Of a DNA stretch of 27,857 nt, positions 1 through 10,000 are shown piece by piece. This DNA is from JADHOX01 sp038120515 (GTDB lineage: Bacteria > Pseudomonadota > Alphaproteobacteria > Rickettsiales > JABIRX01). Within the stretch, counting starts at the first letter, position 1. Every line of letters starts with the position of its first letter. The notes below the pieces were generated by a model, which worked only from the letters and a program-made list of their open reading frames with translations, made no database searches and had not been told where the DNA came from. The DNA is taken from positions 1-27,857 of the forward strand of contig JAYOLW010000021.1 of the NCBI GenBank assembly GCA_038120515.1, written 5' to 3'. Made by a program: the position numbers and the translations under genes.

Positions 1-55
1 AAGAGAAGGTGGAAGAACAGTTGGTTCTGGTGTTGTTACTAAAATAATTGAGTAG
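1..55 (+). CDS. tuf: Elongation factor Tu, C-terminal end (partial)
   Basis: The first 55 bases read in frame 2 as the last 17 residues of EF-Tu, REGGRTVGSGVVTKIIE, followed by TAG at 53-55. This is the highly conserved C-terminus of the factor that delivers aminoacyl-tRNA to the ribosome. The rest lies upstream of the window. A tuf gene directly before tRNA-Trp and secE is a common bacterial arrangement, which supports the call. Nothing can be said about its start or copy number. Confidence 0.93.
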   Translation, partial: REGGRTVGSGVVTKIIE

Positions 56-64
56 TAACTCTGT

Positions 65-140
65 AGGAGTGTAGCTCAATTGGTAGAGCACCGGTCTCCA
101 AAACCGGGTGTTGGGGGTTCGATTCCTCTCACTCCTGCCA
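65..140 (+). tRNA. trnW: tRNA-Trp (anticodon CCA)
   Basis: A 76-base cloverleaf can be folded by eye. The acceptor stem AGGAGTG (65-71) pairs with CACTCCT (130-136). The anticodon stem CCGGT/ACCGG encloses loop CTCCAAA with anticodon CCA, which reads UGG. The T arm contains GGTTCGATTCC. The discriminator is G137 and the 3' CCA is encoded (138-140). It lies 9 bases after the tuf stop and 12 bases before secE, so it is probably cut out of a tuf-trnW-secE-nusG transcript. Confidence 0.97.
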
Positions 141-152
141 TTAATTAAGGTC

Positions 153-341
153 ATGTTGAAAAAAATAACAAATTATTTAACAGAAGTTAAATCAGAAGCT
201 AAAAAGGTTTCATGGTTGTCAAAAAAGGAAACAGTTACAACGTCAATTTCTGTTTTTGTAATTGTTTCAATATTTGCTGTTTTTTTTCTATTAATTGATT
301 TGTTAATCTCTAATATTATTAATAATATATTAAATATATAA
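153..341 (+). CDS. secE: Preprotein translocase subunit SecE
   Basis: A 62-residue protein, the short single-spanning form of SecE usual in alphaproteobacteria. SecE clamps the SecY channel of the inner-membrane translocon. An amphipathic N-terminal segment contains the family-typical stretch EVKSEAKKVSWLSKKET (about residues 11-27). One hydrophobic membrane segment follows (about 33-55). I start it at ATG 153, preceded by AAGG at 147-150. The longer open frame from 108 would begin inside tRNA-Trp and is rejected. nusG begins one base after its stop, so the two are co-transcribed. Confidence 0.95.
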   Translation: MLKKITNYLTEVKSEAKKVSWLSKKETVTTSISVFVIVSIFAVFFLLIDLLISNIINNILNI

Positions 342-342
342 A

Positions 343-876
343 ATGTCTTTTAAGTGGTACGTAGTTCAGTCATATTCGGGTTCTGAAAAAAGTGTTATGT
401 CGTCTATTCAGCAACGTGCTGAGAAAGGTAATCAAGCTGGTAATATTAATGAAATAATAGTTCCATTTAAGAAAGTTGTTGAAATTAGAAAGGGAAAAAA
501 AGTTGAGATTGAAAAAAATTTATATCCTGGTTATGTTTTAATTAATATGGATCTTAATAATACAATTTGGCAAATTATCAGAAGTATACCTAAAGTATCA
601 GGTTTTGTATCCAGTGATGGTTCTCCGAAACCATTAAGTCAGAAGGAAGTTGATTCGATTTTTAGCAAATTAAATGATGATTCGTTTACATTGTCAACAT
701 CTAGTGATTTTGAAATAGGTGAAGCTGTTAAAGTTATTGATGGTGGTCCATTTGATGGTTTTTCAGGATCTGTTGAATCAGTAGATATTGAGAAAAAAGA
801 GCTTGTTGTAAGTGTTGTTATTTTTGGAAGGGCTACTCCAGTAGTAATTGCTTTTGACCAAGTTGAGAAAGTTTAA
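343..876 (+). CDS. nusG: Transcription termination/antitermination factor NusG
   Basis: A 177-residue protein of standard NusG length. It opens with the conserved WYVVQSYSGSEKSV of the NGN domain, which binds the RNA polymerase clamp. A C-terminal KOW domain (about residues 124-177) contains the GGPFDGFSGSVESVD turn, which contacts Rho or ribosomal protein S10/NusE. NusG links transcription to translation and is part of the rRNA antitermination complex. It follows secE by one base. The 62-base gap to rplK has a TATAAT at 891-896 but no convincing -35 box, so I do not call a promoter there. Confidence 0.97.
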   Translation: MSFKWYVVQSYSGSEKSVMSSIQQRAEKGNQAGNINEIIVPFKKVVEIRKGKKVEIEKNLYPGYVLINMDLNNTIWQIIRSIPKVSGFVSSDGSPKPLSQKEVDSIFSKLNDDSFTLSTSSDFEIGEAVKVIDGGPFDGFSGSVESVDIEKKELVVSVVIFGRATPVVIAFDQVEKV

Positions 877-938
877 AAAAAACTTGATATTATAATAAAT
901 AGAATCTAAAAGGTTCAGTTCGTTTTTTAAAAAATGTT

Positions 939-1367
939 ATGGCACGTAAAGAAGAAATAGGAAAGATTAAGCTACAAATCGCAGCTGGTCAAGCAAATCC
1001 AAGCCCTCCAGTTGGTCCTGCACTTGGACAAAAGGGGTTAAATATTAAGGATTTTTGTGATAAATTTAATGATGAAACAAAATCTTTAGAAAAAGGTCTG
1101 CCTATACCGGTTGTTATAACTGCTTACGCAGATAGAACCTTTAGTTTTATAACAAAGACTCCTCCAACATCATATTTGGTCTTAAAACATTCAGGTTTTA
1201 AAAAAGGTAGTAAAACTCCTGGTAAAGAAGTTATTGGAAAAATAAATTCTAAACAAATTGCTGAGATAGTTGAAATAAAGAAAAAAGATTTAAAGCTGAA
1301 TGACGAATCAATTTTTCAAATGGTTGTTGGTACAGCAAGATCAATGGGAATCTTATTTGAGGAATAA
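939..1367 (+). CDS. rplK: 50S ribosomal protein L11
   Basis: A 142-residue L11 of normal length. The N-terminal domain carries the proline-rich PSPPVGPALGQKGLNI segment (about residues 21-36), which contacts thiopeptide antibiotics. The C-terminal RNA-binding domain ends with VVGTARSMGI. L11 binds the GTPase-associated centre of 23S rRNA; the matching rRNA segment is in this window near 27079-27140. rplA begins on the next base after the stop, so the two are translationally adjacent. Confidence 0.98.
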   Translation: MARKEEIGKIKLQIAAGQANPSPPVGPALGQKGLNIKDFCDKFNDETKSLEKGLPIPVVITAYADRTFSFITKTPPTSYLVLKHSGFKKGSKTPGKEVIGKINSKQIAEIVEIKKKDLKLNDESIFQMVVGTARSMGILFEE

Positions 1368-2048
1368 ATGCCAAGTAAAAGATTAAAAGAAATTGTAAAG
1401 AAAGTTAATTCTGATTCGTTATATATTATTGATGATGCATTATCTTTTGTTAAAGATAATTCTAATTGTAAATTTGATGAAACTATAGAGGTTAAGTTTA
1501 AGCTTAATGTAGATCCTAAGCATGCTGATCAAAATATCAGGCAAGCATTAGTTTTGCCTTCGGGGCTTGGTAAAACATTAAAAGTCGCTGTTATTGCTAG
1601 CGGTGACAAAGTTGAAGAGGCTAAAAATTCTGGTGCAGATTTTTTTGGTTCTGATGATTTGGTTACTGAAATATCATCTGGTTTTTTAGATTTTGATGTT
1701 TGTATATCAACTCCAGATATGATGGTTAAAGTTGGTAAGTTAGGTAAAGTACTTGGTCCTAAAGGTTTAATGCCTAATCCAAAGCTTGGAACTGTTACAA
1801 CTGATATTAAAACAGCTGTTAAGAATGCAAAATTCGGTCAAGTTGAAGTAAAAACTGATAAATACGGAATTGTTCATGCACCTATGGGTAAATCTAGTTT
1901 TGAGTTAAAAGATCTTAGGGCTAATTATGATGCATTTCTTGATTTTATAAAGCAAGTAAAGCCAAGTACAGTAAAAGGTATTTACATTAAGGACGTATTC
2001 ATTAAATCAACTATGGGTCCTGCATTAAAAATAAACATTAAGAGTTAA
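1368..2048 (+). CDS. rplA: 50S ribosomal protein L1
   Basis: A 226-residue L1, close to the usual length. Diagnostic segments are KFKLNVDPKHADQNIRQ near residue 43 and GKVLGPKGLMPNPKLGTV near residue 125. L1 forms the mobile L1 stalk of the large subunit with 23S rRNA helices 76-78 and assists release of deacylated tRNA. In E. coli it also represses rplKA translation by binding the leader. ATG 1368 abuts the rplK stop. Only four bases separate it from rplJ. Confidence 0.98.
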   Translation: MPSKRLKEIVKKVNSDSLYIIDDALSFVKDNSNCKFDETIEVKFKLNVDPKHADQNIRQALVLPSGLGKTLKVAVIASGDKVEEAKNSGADFFGSDDLVTEISSGFLDFDVCISTPDMMVKVGKLGKVLGPKGLMPNPKLGTVTTDIKTAVKNAKFGQVEVKTDKYGIVHAPMGKSSFELKDLRANYDAFLDFIKQVKPSTVKGIYIKDVFIKSTMGPALKINIKS

Positions 2049-2052
2049 TATA

Positions 2053-2565
2053 ATGGATTTAACTAGCAAAAAAATATTTGTAGAAAGTTTGAATAAAAAA
2101 CTTTCTAAGTCATCAATTGTCTTGATTGCTGAATATAGTGGTATTGATGTTGAAAGTATTAACGGGTTAAGATTAGATGCTCGTAATTCAAATATTGAAG
2201 TAAAAGTATGCAAGAATAAATTGTTCTCGCTTGCTAGTAAAGACTCTAATTTTTCAAATTTGTCTGATGATTTATCAGGTCCTAATATTTTTATTATGTC
2301 TGATGATATCATTGCGGCTGCAAAGTTAGTAACTAATTTTGCTAATAATAATGAACTTTTTAAAATAAAAACTGGTTCATTTAATGGTGATTTGCTTAAT
2401 AAAGATTCAATTGTTGCATTGTCTAAAATGCCATCACTTGATGAACTTAGAGCTAAAATCATTAGTGTTATTAACACGCCTGCTACAAATATAGTAAGGA
2501 TCATAAATGAACCTATGGCTAAGTTAGCAAGAGTGTTTAACGCATATTCAAAACAAAGCAATTAA
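2053..2565 (+). CDS. rplJ: 50S ribosomal protein L10
   Basis: A 170-residue L10. The N-terminal rRNA-binding domain has the expected pattern with VLIAEYSGIDVESINGLR near residues 23-40 and KVCKNKLF near 51-58. The C-terminal part (about 135-170) should form the long helix that carries the L7/L12 dimers. It sits directly before rplL, as in nearly all bacteria. The gap from rplA is only four bases, so there is no room for an E. coli-style L10 autoregulatory leader in non-coding sequence. Confidence 0.96.
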   Translation: MDLTSKKIFVESLNKKLSKSSIVLIAEYSGIDVESINGLRLDARNSNIEVKVCKNKLFSLASKDSNFSNLSDDLSGPNIFIMSDDIIAAAKLVTNFANNNELFKIKTGSFNGDLLNKDSIVALSKMPSLDELRAKIISVINTPATNIVRIINEPMAKLARVFNAYSKQSN

Positions 2566-2583
2566 TATATTTGAGGTTTATAA

Positions 2584-2958
2584 ATGGCTGACGTTAATAA
2601 AATTGTTGAAGATCTTTCTTCATTAACTGTATTAGAAGCTGCTGAGCTTTCTAAATTACTAGAAGATAAATGGGGTGTTTCTGCTGCTGCTCCTGTAGCT
2701 GTTGCTGCTGTTGCAGGTGGTGATTCGGCTGCTGCTGCAGAAGAAAAAACAGAATTTGATATCATTCTAAAAGACTTTGGTGCTAATAAAATTAATGTAA
2801 TCAAGGAAGTTAGAGCTATTACTGGATTAGGTTTAAAGGAAGCTAAGGAATTAGTTGAGTCTGCACCTAAAGAAGTTAAAGTTGGTGTTTCTAAAGAAGA
2901 TGCTGATAAAATTAAGGGGCAGTTAGAAGCAGCAGGTGCTTCAGTTGAAGTTAAATAA
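2584..2958 (+). CDS. rplL: 50S ribosomal protein L7/L12
   Basis: A 124-residue L7/L12 of normal length. An N-terminal dimerisation helix pair (about residues 1-33) is followed by an Ala-rich flexible hinge (about 34-55). The C-terminal factor-binding domain contains KINVIKEVRAITGLGLKEAK and the terminal KGQLEAAGASVEVK. Multiple dimers on L10 recruit and stimulate the translational GTPases. GAGGT at 2572-2576 lies upstream of ATG 2584 as a plausible ribosome-binding site. The stop codon lies inside a long inverted repeat described separately. Confidence 0.98.
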   Translation: MADVNKIVEDLSSLTVLEAAELSKLLEDKWGVSAAAPVAVAAVAGGDSAAAAEEKTEFDIILKDFGANKINVIKEVRAITGLGLKEAKELVESAPKEVKVGVSKEDADKIKGQLEAAGASVEVK

Positions 2959-2974
2959 ATTTTATTTAACTTCA
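2946..2974 (+). promoter_or_regulatory. Long hairpin across the rplL stop codon, candidate attenuator or processing site
   Basis: Bases 2946-2959 are perfectly complementary to 2961-2974 (5' arm TGAAGTTAAATAAA), so a stem of about 12-13 bp with a tiny AT loop can form. The TAA stop of rplL (2956-2958) lies in the 5' arm. A pyrimidine-rich tract with TTTT follows at 2981-2986. In E. coli the rplL-rpoB gap holds a partial terminator and an RNase III site that lower rpoBC expression relative to the ribosomal proteins. A similar role here is an inference from position and structure. Confidence 0.55.
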
Positions 2975-3010
2975 CACTAACTTTTCTTAATTAAATCTCA
3001 TTAATATATC

Positions 3011-6000
3011 ATGACCAGTATTACTGACCTATCTCCTGTTTATTTTCGAAAAAACTTTGGAAAAATTGAGGATGTTATATCCTTGCCAAATTTAATTGAA
3101 GTACAAAAAAATTCATATATTAAATTTCTCGATCCAGATAATGATAAAGAGGGTGGGATTGGAAATGTATTTAAATCAGTATTTCCAATTGATGATTTTA
3201 CGGGTTTATCTACTACAGAATTTGTTGATTACAGATTAGAAGAACCGAAATATTCTCCTAAAGAATCTATAATTAAAGCTACTAGTTATACTGCTGTCAT
3301 CCGCGTAACATTAAGACTTATAGTTTGGCTTATTGATGAAGATACTGGAACAAAAGAGATAAAAAGTGTAAAAGAACAAGAAGTTTACATGGGTGAAATC
3401 CCTTTAATGACTGATAAGGGTACCTTTATTATTAATGGTACTGAACGTGTTGTTGTATCGCAACTTCATAGATCACCTGGTGTTTTTTTTGATCATGATA
3501 AAGGAAAAGCTACAAATCAAAATAAGTTAATATATTCTGCCAGAATAATTCCTTACAGAGGGTCATGGTTAGATTTTGAATTTGATACTAAAGACCAACT
3601 TTGTTTTAGGATTGATCGTAAAAGAAAACTTCCAGTTTCAACTTTACTTAGATCACTTGGTTTTTCAACAGAAGACATATTATCATCATTTTACACAGCA
3701 AAACAATATACTAAATGTGATGATGGATGGAAAGTTTCATTCAGTCCAGAAGAGTATAAGGGTGGAAAGTTAAAATATGATTTAATTTCTGCTAAGGATA
3801 ATAAATTAATTGCTGCTGCAGGAAAAAGACTTAGCGCGTCAAAGTTAAAAGAAATAAAGAAGTTGGGTTATGATGAGATTATTGTAATTAATGATCAAAT
3901 GCTAGATAAAGTATTTGTATCTGATTTTACTATAAAAGAGGGACTTACATTAATTTCAGGTACTAAACTAACTGATGAAATTATTAATGAATTTTCTAAT
4001 GGTCAGCAAATTGATCTTATTAATATTAATCAAGTTAATGTTGGTCCATCAATTTTTGATACTCTTTCTGCTGATAAGTCATTAACATATGAAGATGCTT
4101 TACTTGAAATTTATAAAGTTTTAAGACCTGGTGATCCACCATCTGTAGAAGCTGCTTCTGAATTATTTACTTCATTGTTTTTTAATGATGAAAGATATGA
4201 TTTATCAGATGTTGGTAGAGTAAAAATGAATGAAAGGCTTGGATTAGATCTTGATATTACATTACTTACAAAAGAAGATATAGTTGAAATTATCAGAACA
4301 TTGGTTTCAATGAAGGTTAATAATTCTAAAGCAGATGATATTGATCACTTATCAAATAGACGTATTCGTTCTGTTGGAGAGCTAGCTGAAAATCAATTTA
4401 GAGTTGGTCTAGTTAGAGTTCAGCGTGCCATTCAAGAGAGAATGAACTCTATTGATATTGATACAGCATTACCACAAAGCCTGATAAATGTGAAACCTTT
4501 AGTTTCTATAATAAAAGAGTTCTTTGGTACATCTCAACTATCTCAATTTATGGATCAAACAAATCCATTGTCTGAAATTACTCATAAAAGAAGACTTTCT
4601 GCATTAGGTCCAGGTGGTTTATCTCGAGAAAGAGCAGGTTTCGAGGTAAGAGACGTTCATACATCTCATTATGGAAGAATATGTCCAATAGAAACTCCTG
4701 AAGGTCAGAATATTGGTTTAATAAATAGTATTGCAACATTTGCTCGTGTAAATAAATATGGTTTTTTAGAGAGTCCATATAGAGTTGTAAAAAATGGAAC
4801 TGTTACTGATGAGGTGAAATATCTTACAGCAGGTCAAGAGGGTGAAAGTATTATTGCCCAGGCAAGTCAGGCACAAGATTCTAATGGTAATTTAACTGGA
4901 GAATTAATTACATGTAGGTGTAATGGTGATTTTGTCATGATATCACCTAAAAATGTTAATTATATCGATATTTCTCCAAAGCAAATTATTTCTGTTGCAG
5001 CTTCATTAATTCCATTTTTAGAGAATGATGATGCAAACAGAGCCTTAATGGGATCAAATATGCAGCGACAAGCAGTTCCTTTGCTTCATCCTCAAGCTCC
5101 AGTTGTTGGAACTGGAATGGAGAGAGCAGTTGCAAAAGATTCATCTGCATGTGTTATAGCTAGTCATGACGGAGTTATTGAAAAAGTTGATGCATCAAAA
5201 ATATATCTTCGTGTTGAAGACGAAGATGAAATTGATATTCAAATTTATGAGCTTGCTAAATTTCAAAGAAGTAATCAAGATACTTGTATTAACCAAAAAC
5301 CAATAGTTAAAGTCGGTCAAAAAGTTAAAAAAGGTGATATTCTTGCTGATGGACCAAGTACTAAACATGGTGAACTTGCTCTTGGTAGAAATGTCCTTGT
5401 TGGATTTATGTCATGGAACGGTTATAATTTTGAGGACTCAATACTTATTTCTGAGAAAATTGTTCGTGATGATGTATTTACTTCTATCCATGTCCAAGAA
5501 TTTGAAATGGTAGCACGTGACACACGTTTAGGACCTGAAGAAATAACAAGAGATATACCAAATGTTAGCGATGAATCGCTTAGACATCTTGACGAAACTG
5601 GAATCGTTAATGTTGGAGCAGAGGTATCTGGTGGTGATATAATAGTTGGAAAAGTTGTTCCAAAAAGCGAGTCTCCAGCAACACCTGAAGAAAAACTACT
5701 AAGGGCTATTTTTGGAGAAAAAGCTGCTGAAGTTAAAGATTCATCACTTTATGTTCCACCTGGTGTAAAAGCTACAGTTATTGATGTGAGAGTATTTGTA
5801 AGACGAGGTGTTGAAAAAGACGAAAGAACCTTACTTATTGAAAGGCAAGCATTGTCTAAATTAAAGCAAGAAAGAGATGAAAAATTAGAATTACTTCAAT
5901 CGCATATTATTGAAAAATCAATTAAGCTTCTAAATGGTGTTTCCTTGAAAAAAGCTATTGGGAATGTAAAAGCAAACACTAAGTTAACTACTGATATTCT

Positions 6001-7066
6001 AGAAAATTTTTCTTTTTCAGATTTTCAAAAAATTGTTGTTGATGATAATGAAGTGTCGCAAAAACTTCATAATTCATTCTCTAAATATGACAATATACTT
6101 AATAAAATTGATTCTGAATTTAATAATTCTATTGAGAAAGTTCAAAGTGGTGATGATCTTCCGCAGGGCGTGTTGAAAGTTGTTAAAGTTTTTCTCGCTG
6201 TTAAAAGAAAATTGCAGCCAGGTGATAAAATGGCTGGTAGACATGGAAATAAAGGTATTATTTCTAAAATTGTACCAATAGAAGATATGCCATTTCTGGA
6301 AGATGGAACCCAATTAGATATATTATTAAATCCTCTTGGAGTACCTTCTCGTATGAATGTTGGTCAAATACTTGAAACACATTTAGGTTTTGCATCATAT
6401 AATTTTGGTAAGAAAATTTCCAATGTTCTAGAACAATCAATAAAAAATAATAATTTTTCTGAATTAAAGAAGTCTATTATTGACGCATATAATGATGAAA
6501 AAGTAACATCTGAAATTAATAATCTAGATTCAGATGAAATTATTAGCTTAGCACAAAATATTCGTGAAGGTTTGCCTTTTGCTACGCCAGTATTTGATGG
6601 AGCAAAAGAACATGATATAGTTGAAGCATTAAATCGTTCTGGAGTAGAAACATCTGGTCAACAAGTTGTTTATGATGGAAGAACTGGAGAAAAATTTGAA
6701 AGAAAAGTTACAGTAGGATATATATATATGTTGAAACTTCATCATTTAGTTGATGAAAAAATTCATGCTAGATCAATAGGTCCATACAGTCTAGTGACTC
6801 AGCAACCTTTGGGAGGAAAGTCTCATTTTGGTGGTCAAAGATTTGGAGAAATGGAATGTTGGGCATTACAAGCATATGGTTCTGCATATACACTTCAAGA
6901 AGTTTTAACTGTAAAATCTGATGACGTTACAGGTAGAATCAAACTGTATGAATCAGTTGTAAAAGGTGATAGTAATTTCGATTATGGAGTTCCAGAATCC
7001 TTTAATGTAATGGTTAAAGAACTTAAATCATTATGTATAAATGTTGATCTAGAAAGAGCAGCATAA
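3011..7066 (+). CDS. rpoB: DNA-directed RNA polymerase subunit beta
   Basis: A full-length 1351-residue beta subunit. It opens with the family-typical RKNFGKIEDVISLPNLIEVQ and ends with the clamp/switch region GKSHFGGQRFGEMECWALQAYG near residues 1272-1293. The rifampicin-binding cluster begins near residue 506 and keeps the residues equivalent to E. coli D516, H526 and S531 (D515, H525, S530 here). By sequence it therefore looks rifampicin-sensitive. KMAGRHGNKG (about residues 1074-1083), a conserved active-site segment, is intact. rpoC starts 26 bases downstream as a separate gene, so there is no beta-beta' fusion. Confidence 0.99.
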   Translation: MTSITDLSPVYFRKNFGKIEDVISLPNLIEVQKNSYIKFLDPDNDKEGGIGNVFKSVFPIDDFTGLSTTEFVDYRLEEPKYSPKESIIKATSYTAVIRVTLRLIVWLIDEDTGTKEIKSVKEQEVYMGEIPLMTDKGTFIINGTERVVVSQLHRSPGVFFDHDKGKATNQNKLIYSARIIPYRGSWLDFEFDTKDQLCFRIDRKRKLPVSTLLRSLGFSTEDILSSFYTAKQYTKCDDGWKVSFSPEEYKGGKLKYDLISAKDNKLIAAAGKRLSASKLKEIKKLGYDEIIVINDQMLDKVFVSDFTIKEGLTLISGTKLTDEIINEFSNGQQIDLININQVNVGPSIFDTLSADKSLTYEDALLEIYKVLRPGDPPSVEAASELFTSLFFNDERYDLSDVGRVKMNERLGLDLDITLLTKEDIVEIIRTLVSMKVNNSKADDIDHLSNRRIRSVGELAENQFRVGLVRVQRAIQERMNSIDIDTALPQSLINVKPLVSIIKEFFGTSQLSQFMDQTNPLSEITHKRRLSALGPGGLSRERAGFEVRDVHTSHYGRICPIETPEGQNIGLINSIATFARVNKYGFLESPYRVVKNGTVTDEVKYLTAGQEGESIIAQASQAQDSNGNLTGELITCRCNGDFVMISPKNVNYIDISPKQIISVAASLIPFLENDDANRALMGSNMQRQAVPLLHPQAPVVGTGMERAVAKDSSACVIASHDGVIEKVDASKIYLRVEDEDEIDIQIYELAKFQRSNQDTCINQKPIVKVGQKVKKGDILADGPSTKHGELALGRNVLVGFMSWNGYNFEDSILISEKIVRDDVFTSIHVQEFEMVARDTRLGPEEITRDIPNVSDESLRHLDETGIVNVGAEVSGGDIIVGKVVPKSESPATPEEKLLRAIFGEKAAEVKDSSLYVPPGVKATVIDVRVFVRRGVEKDERTLLIERQALSKLKQERDEKLELLQSHIIEKSIKLLNGVSLKKAIGNVKANTKLTTDILENFSFSDFQKIVVDDNEVSQKLHNSFSKYDNILNKIDSEFNNSIEKVQSGDDLPQGVLKVVKVFLAVKRKLQPGDKMAGRHGNKGIISKIVPIEDMPFLEDGTQLDILLNPLGVPSRMNVGQILETHLGFASYNFGKKISNVLEQSIKNNNFSELKKSIIDAYNDEKVTSEINNLDSDEIISLAQNIREGLPFATPVFDGAKEHDIVEALNRSGVETSGQQVVYDGRTGEKFERKVTVGYIYMLKLHHLVDEKIHARSIGPYSLVTQQPLGGKSHFGGQRFGEMECWALQAYGSAYTLQEVLTVKSDDVTGRIKLYESVVKGDSNFDYGVPESFNVMVKELKSLCINVDLERAA

Positions 7067-7092
7067 GAAATAATTTTTTGTAGATATAAATT

Positions 7093-10000
7093 ATGAGTAC
7101 ATCTCAAGCAGTTTTTAATTTTAATCAATCCCATGATTCAGATTTTGATCATCTTAAGGTTTCTATAGCTAGTTCAGAACAAATACGTTCATGGTCATAT
7201 GGTGAAGTAAAAAAACCTGAGACAATAAATTACAGAACATTTAAACCTGAAAGAGATGGTTTATTCTGTGCAAGAATATTTGGTCCAGTTAAAGATTATG
7301 AATGTCTATGTGGAAAATATAAGCGTATTAAATATAAAGGAATTGTTTGCGAAAAATGTGGTGTTGAGGTTACTACAGCAAGAGTTAGAAGAGAGAGGAT
7401 GGGTCATATTGAGCTTGCAGCCCCCGTTGCTCATATTTGGTTCTTAAAGTCATTACCATCAAGAATTGCTACATTACTTGATATTACTCTTAAAGATATT
7501 GAAAAGGTTCTTTATTTTGAACTTAGCATTGTAACTGATCCAGGTTTAACATCTCTCAAATATGGTCAATTAATGAATGAAGAAGAGTATGAAAATGCTC
7601 TTCAAGAATTTGGAGTAGATTCATTTCAAGCGCTAATTGGTGCTGAAGCTATAAAAGAAATGTTAAGCAATATTGATCTTAAAAAAGAGCAAAAACAATT
7701 AAGAAAACAATTAAAGGATTCTAGTTCTGAAGCTAAAAGCAAAAAAATCATTAAACGCTTGAAAGTGATTGAAGCTTTTTTGGAATCAAAAAATGATCCA
7801 TCATGGATGATAATTGATGTTATTCCAGTTATACCTCCTGAGATAAGGCCACTAGTTATGTTAGATGGAGGAAGGTTTGCAGCATCAGATTTAAATGAAT
7901 TGTATAGAAGAGTTATTAACAGAAATAATCGTCTTAAAAGACTTATTGAATTAGAAGCACCTGAAATTATTATTCGAAATGAAAAGAGAATGCTTCAGGA
8001 ATCAGTTGACTCTTTGTTTGATAATGCAAGAAGAGCAAGATCACTGAAAAATTCTAATAAACGTCCTTTTAAGTCTTTAACTGACATGTTAAAAGGTAAA
8101 CAAGGTAGATTTAGACAAAATCTTTTAGGTAAAAGAGTAGATTATTCTGGAAGATCTGTAATTGTTGTCGGTCCAGAGTTAAAACTTCATCAATGTGGAT
8201 TGCCAAAAAAAATGGCATTGGAGTTGTTTAAGCCTTTTATTTATTCAAAGCTTGAACTTTATGGGTATACATCATCAATAAAAGCTGCTAAGAAAGCTGT
8301 TGAAACTGAAATTCCAGAAGTTTGGGATATTCTTGATGAGGTAATAAGAGAACATCCTGTACTATTAAATAGAGCTCCAACACTTCACAGGCTTGGTATA
8401 CAAGCCTTTGAACCAGTTTTAATTGAAGGTAAGGCACTTCAAGTTCATCCATTAGTCTGTGCTGCATTTAATGCTGACTTCGATGGTGATCAAATGGCTG
8501 TACATGTGCCTATTTCTATTGAGTCACAAATTGAGGCAAGAGTTTTAATGATGTCAACAAATAACATCTTAAGCCCTGCAAATGGTAAACCTATTATTGT
8601 ACCTTCTCAAGATATAATTCTTGGTTTGTATCATATGTCTATTCAGATTGATGGTGTTAAAGGTGAAGGAAAAATATTTTCATGTTATTCAGAAGTTGAG
8701 CATGCATTAAATGATAAAGCTGTATCAATTCATGCAAATGTTAGATATAAATGTGATGGTAAAATTCATAATACAACACCTGGAAGAATATTAATTTCTG
8801 AAATATTACCTTCTGGTGAGAGTCTTACTTTTGACGTTGTTAACAAAATTATGACGAAAAAAGAAGTTAGTAATTTAATTGACCTTATTTATAGAACATA
8901 CGGTCAGAAAGCTACAGTTATATTTGCTGATCGATTAATGTATCTTGGATTTAAGAATGCTACTAAATCGGCTATTTCTTTTGGAAAGGATGATATGGTT
9001 ATCCCTGATACAAAAGATCATCATATTAACACAACGCTGAATGAAATTAAACAATATGAACAACAATACTCAGATGGTTTAATTACTGTTGGTGAAAAAT
9101 ATAACAAAGTTATTGATGCTTGGTCATTATGTTCTGAAAAAGTATCTGAAGATATGATGCGACAAATGTCGGCAACTAATCAGAAAAAGATTGATAGTGA
9201 TTTTCCAAGTGAGTCAATAAATTCAGTTTATATGATGGCTCATTCAGGTGCAAGAGGTTCTGCAACTCAAATTAAACAGCTAGCTGGTATGAGAGGTTTA
9301 ATGGCAAAGCCAAGTGGTGAAATTATTGAAACTCCAATTATTGCAAACTTTAAAGAAGGCTTATCAGTATTTGAATATTTTAACTCTGCACATGGTGCAA
9401 GAAAAGGACTTGCTGATACTGCACTTAAAACTGCAAATTCTGGTTATTTAACAAGAAGGCTTGTTGATGTTGCTCAAGATTGCATTATTATGACTGAGGA
9501 TTGTGGTACAGATAGATATATTACTGTAAGACCCGAGATTGAAGGAGCAAATGTAACAGTTCCATTATCTGAAAAGATTCTTGGAAGAACGGCTGTGTTT
9601 GATATTGTTGATCCTAGAAATAATGAAAAAGTTGTTTCAAAAGGCGAAATAATTTCTGAAGAAGATTCTGTTATTATCGATGAAATAGGTTTTGATTCAA
9701 TTGCTGTTAGGTCTGCGCTAACATGTGATGCGCCAAAAGGCATTTGTTCTAAATGTTATGGAAGAGATCTTGCAACTGGTGGTAAAGTAAATATTGGTGA
9801 AGCTGTTGGTGTTATTGCCGCTCAATCAATTGGTGAGCCAGGAACTCAATTAACAATGAGGACATTTCACATTGGTGGTGCTGCGCAAAAAGGTGCTGAA
9901 CAATCATCAATTGAGTCTCCATTAGAAGGTATTGTCGTTTATGATAATATTTCTGTTGTTAAAAACTCTTCTAATAATCTTGTAGTTCTTAATAGAAATT

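Noticed and set aside
108..152. Upstream extension of secE to position 108
   Set aside because: It would start inside tRNA-Trp and adds 15 residues unlike SecE. ATG 153 has a ribosome-binding-like AAGG and gives the family length.
891..928. Possible promoter or terminator in the rplK leader (TATAAT at 891-896, weak stem 902-916 with a nearby T-run)
   Set aside because: There is no acceptable -35 at 15-19 bases, and the stem is only 5 bp with a G-T pair and a gap before the T-run.
2025..2561. 178-residue open frame antisense to rplJ
   Set aside because: It is the exact shadow of a confident L10 gene, with no recognisable motif and composition explained by antisense reading.
2562..2975. 137-residue open frame antisense to rplL
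   Set aside because: Its Ala/Ser-rich sequence is the complement of the Ala-rich L7/L12 gene; no independent support.
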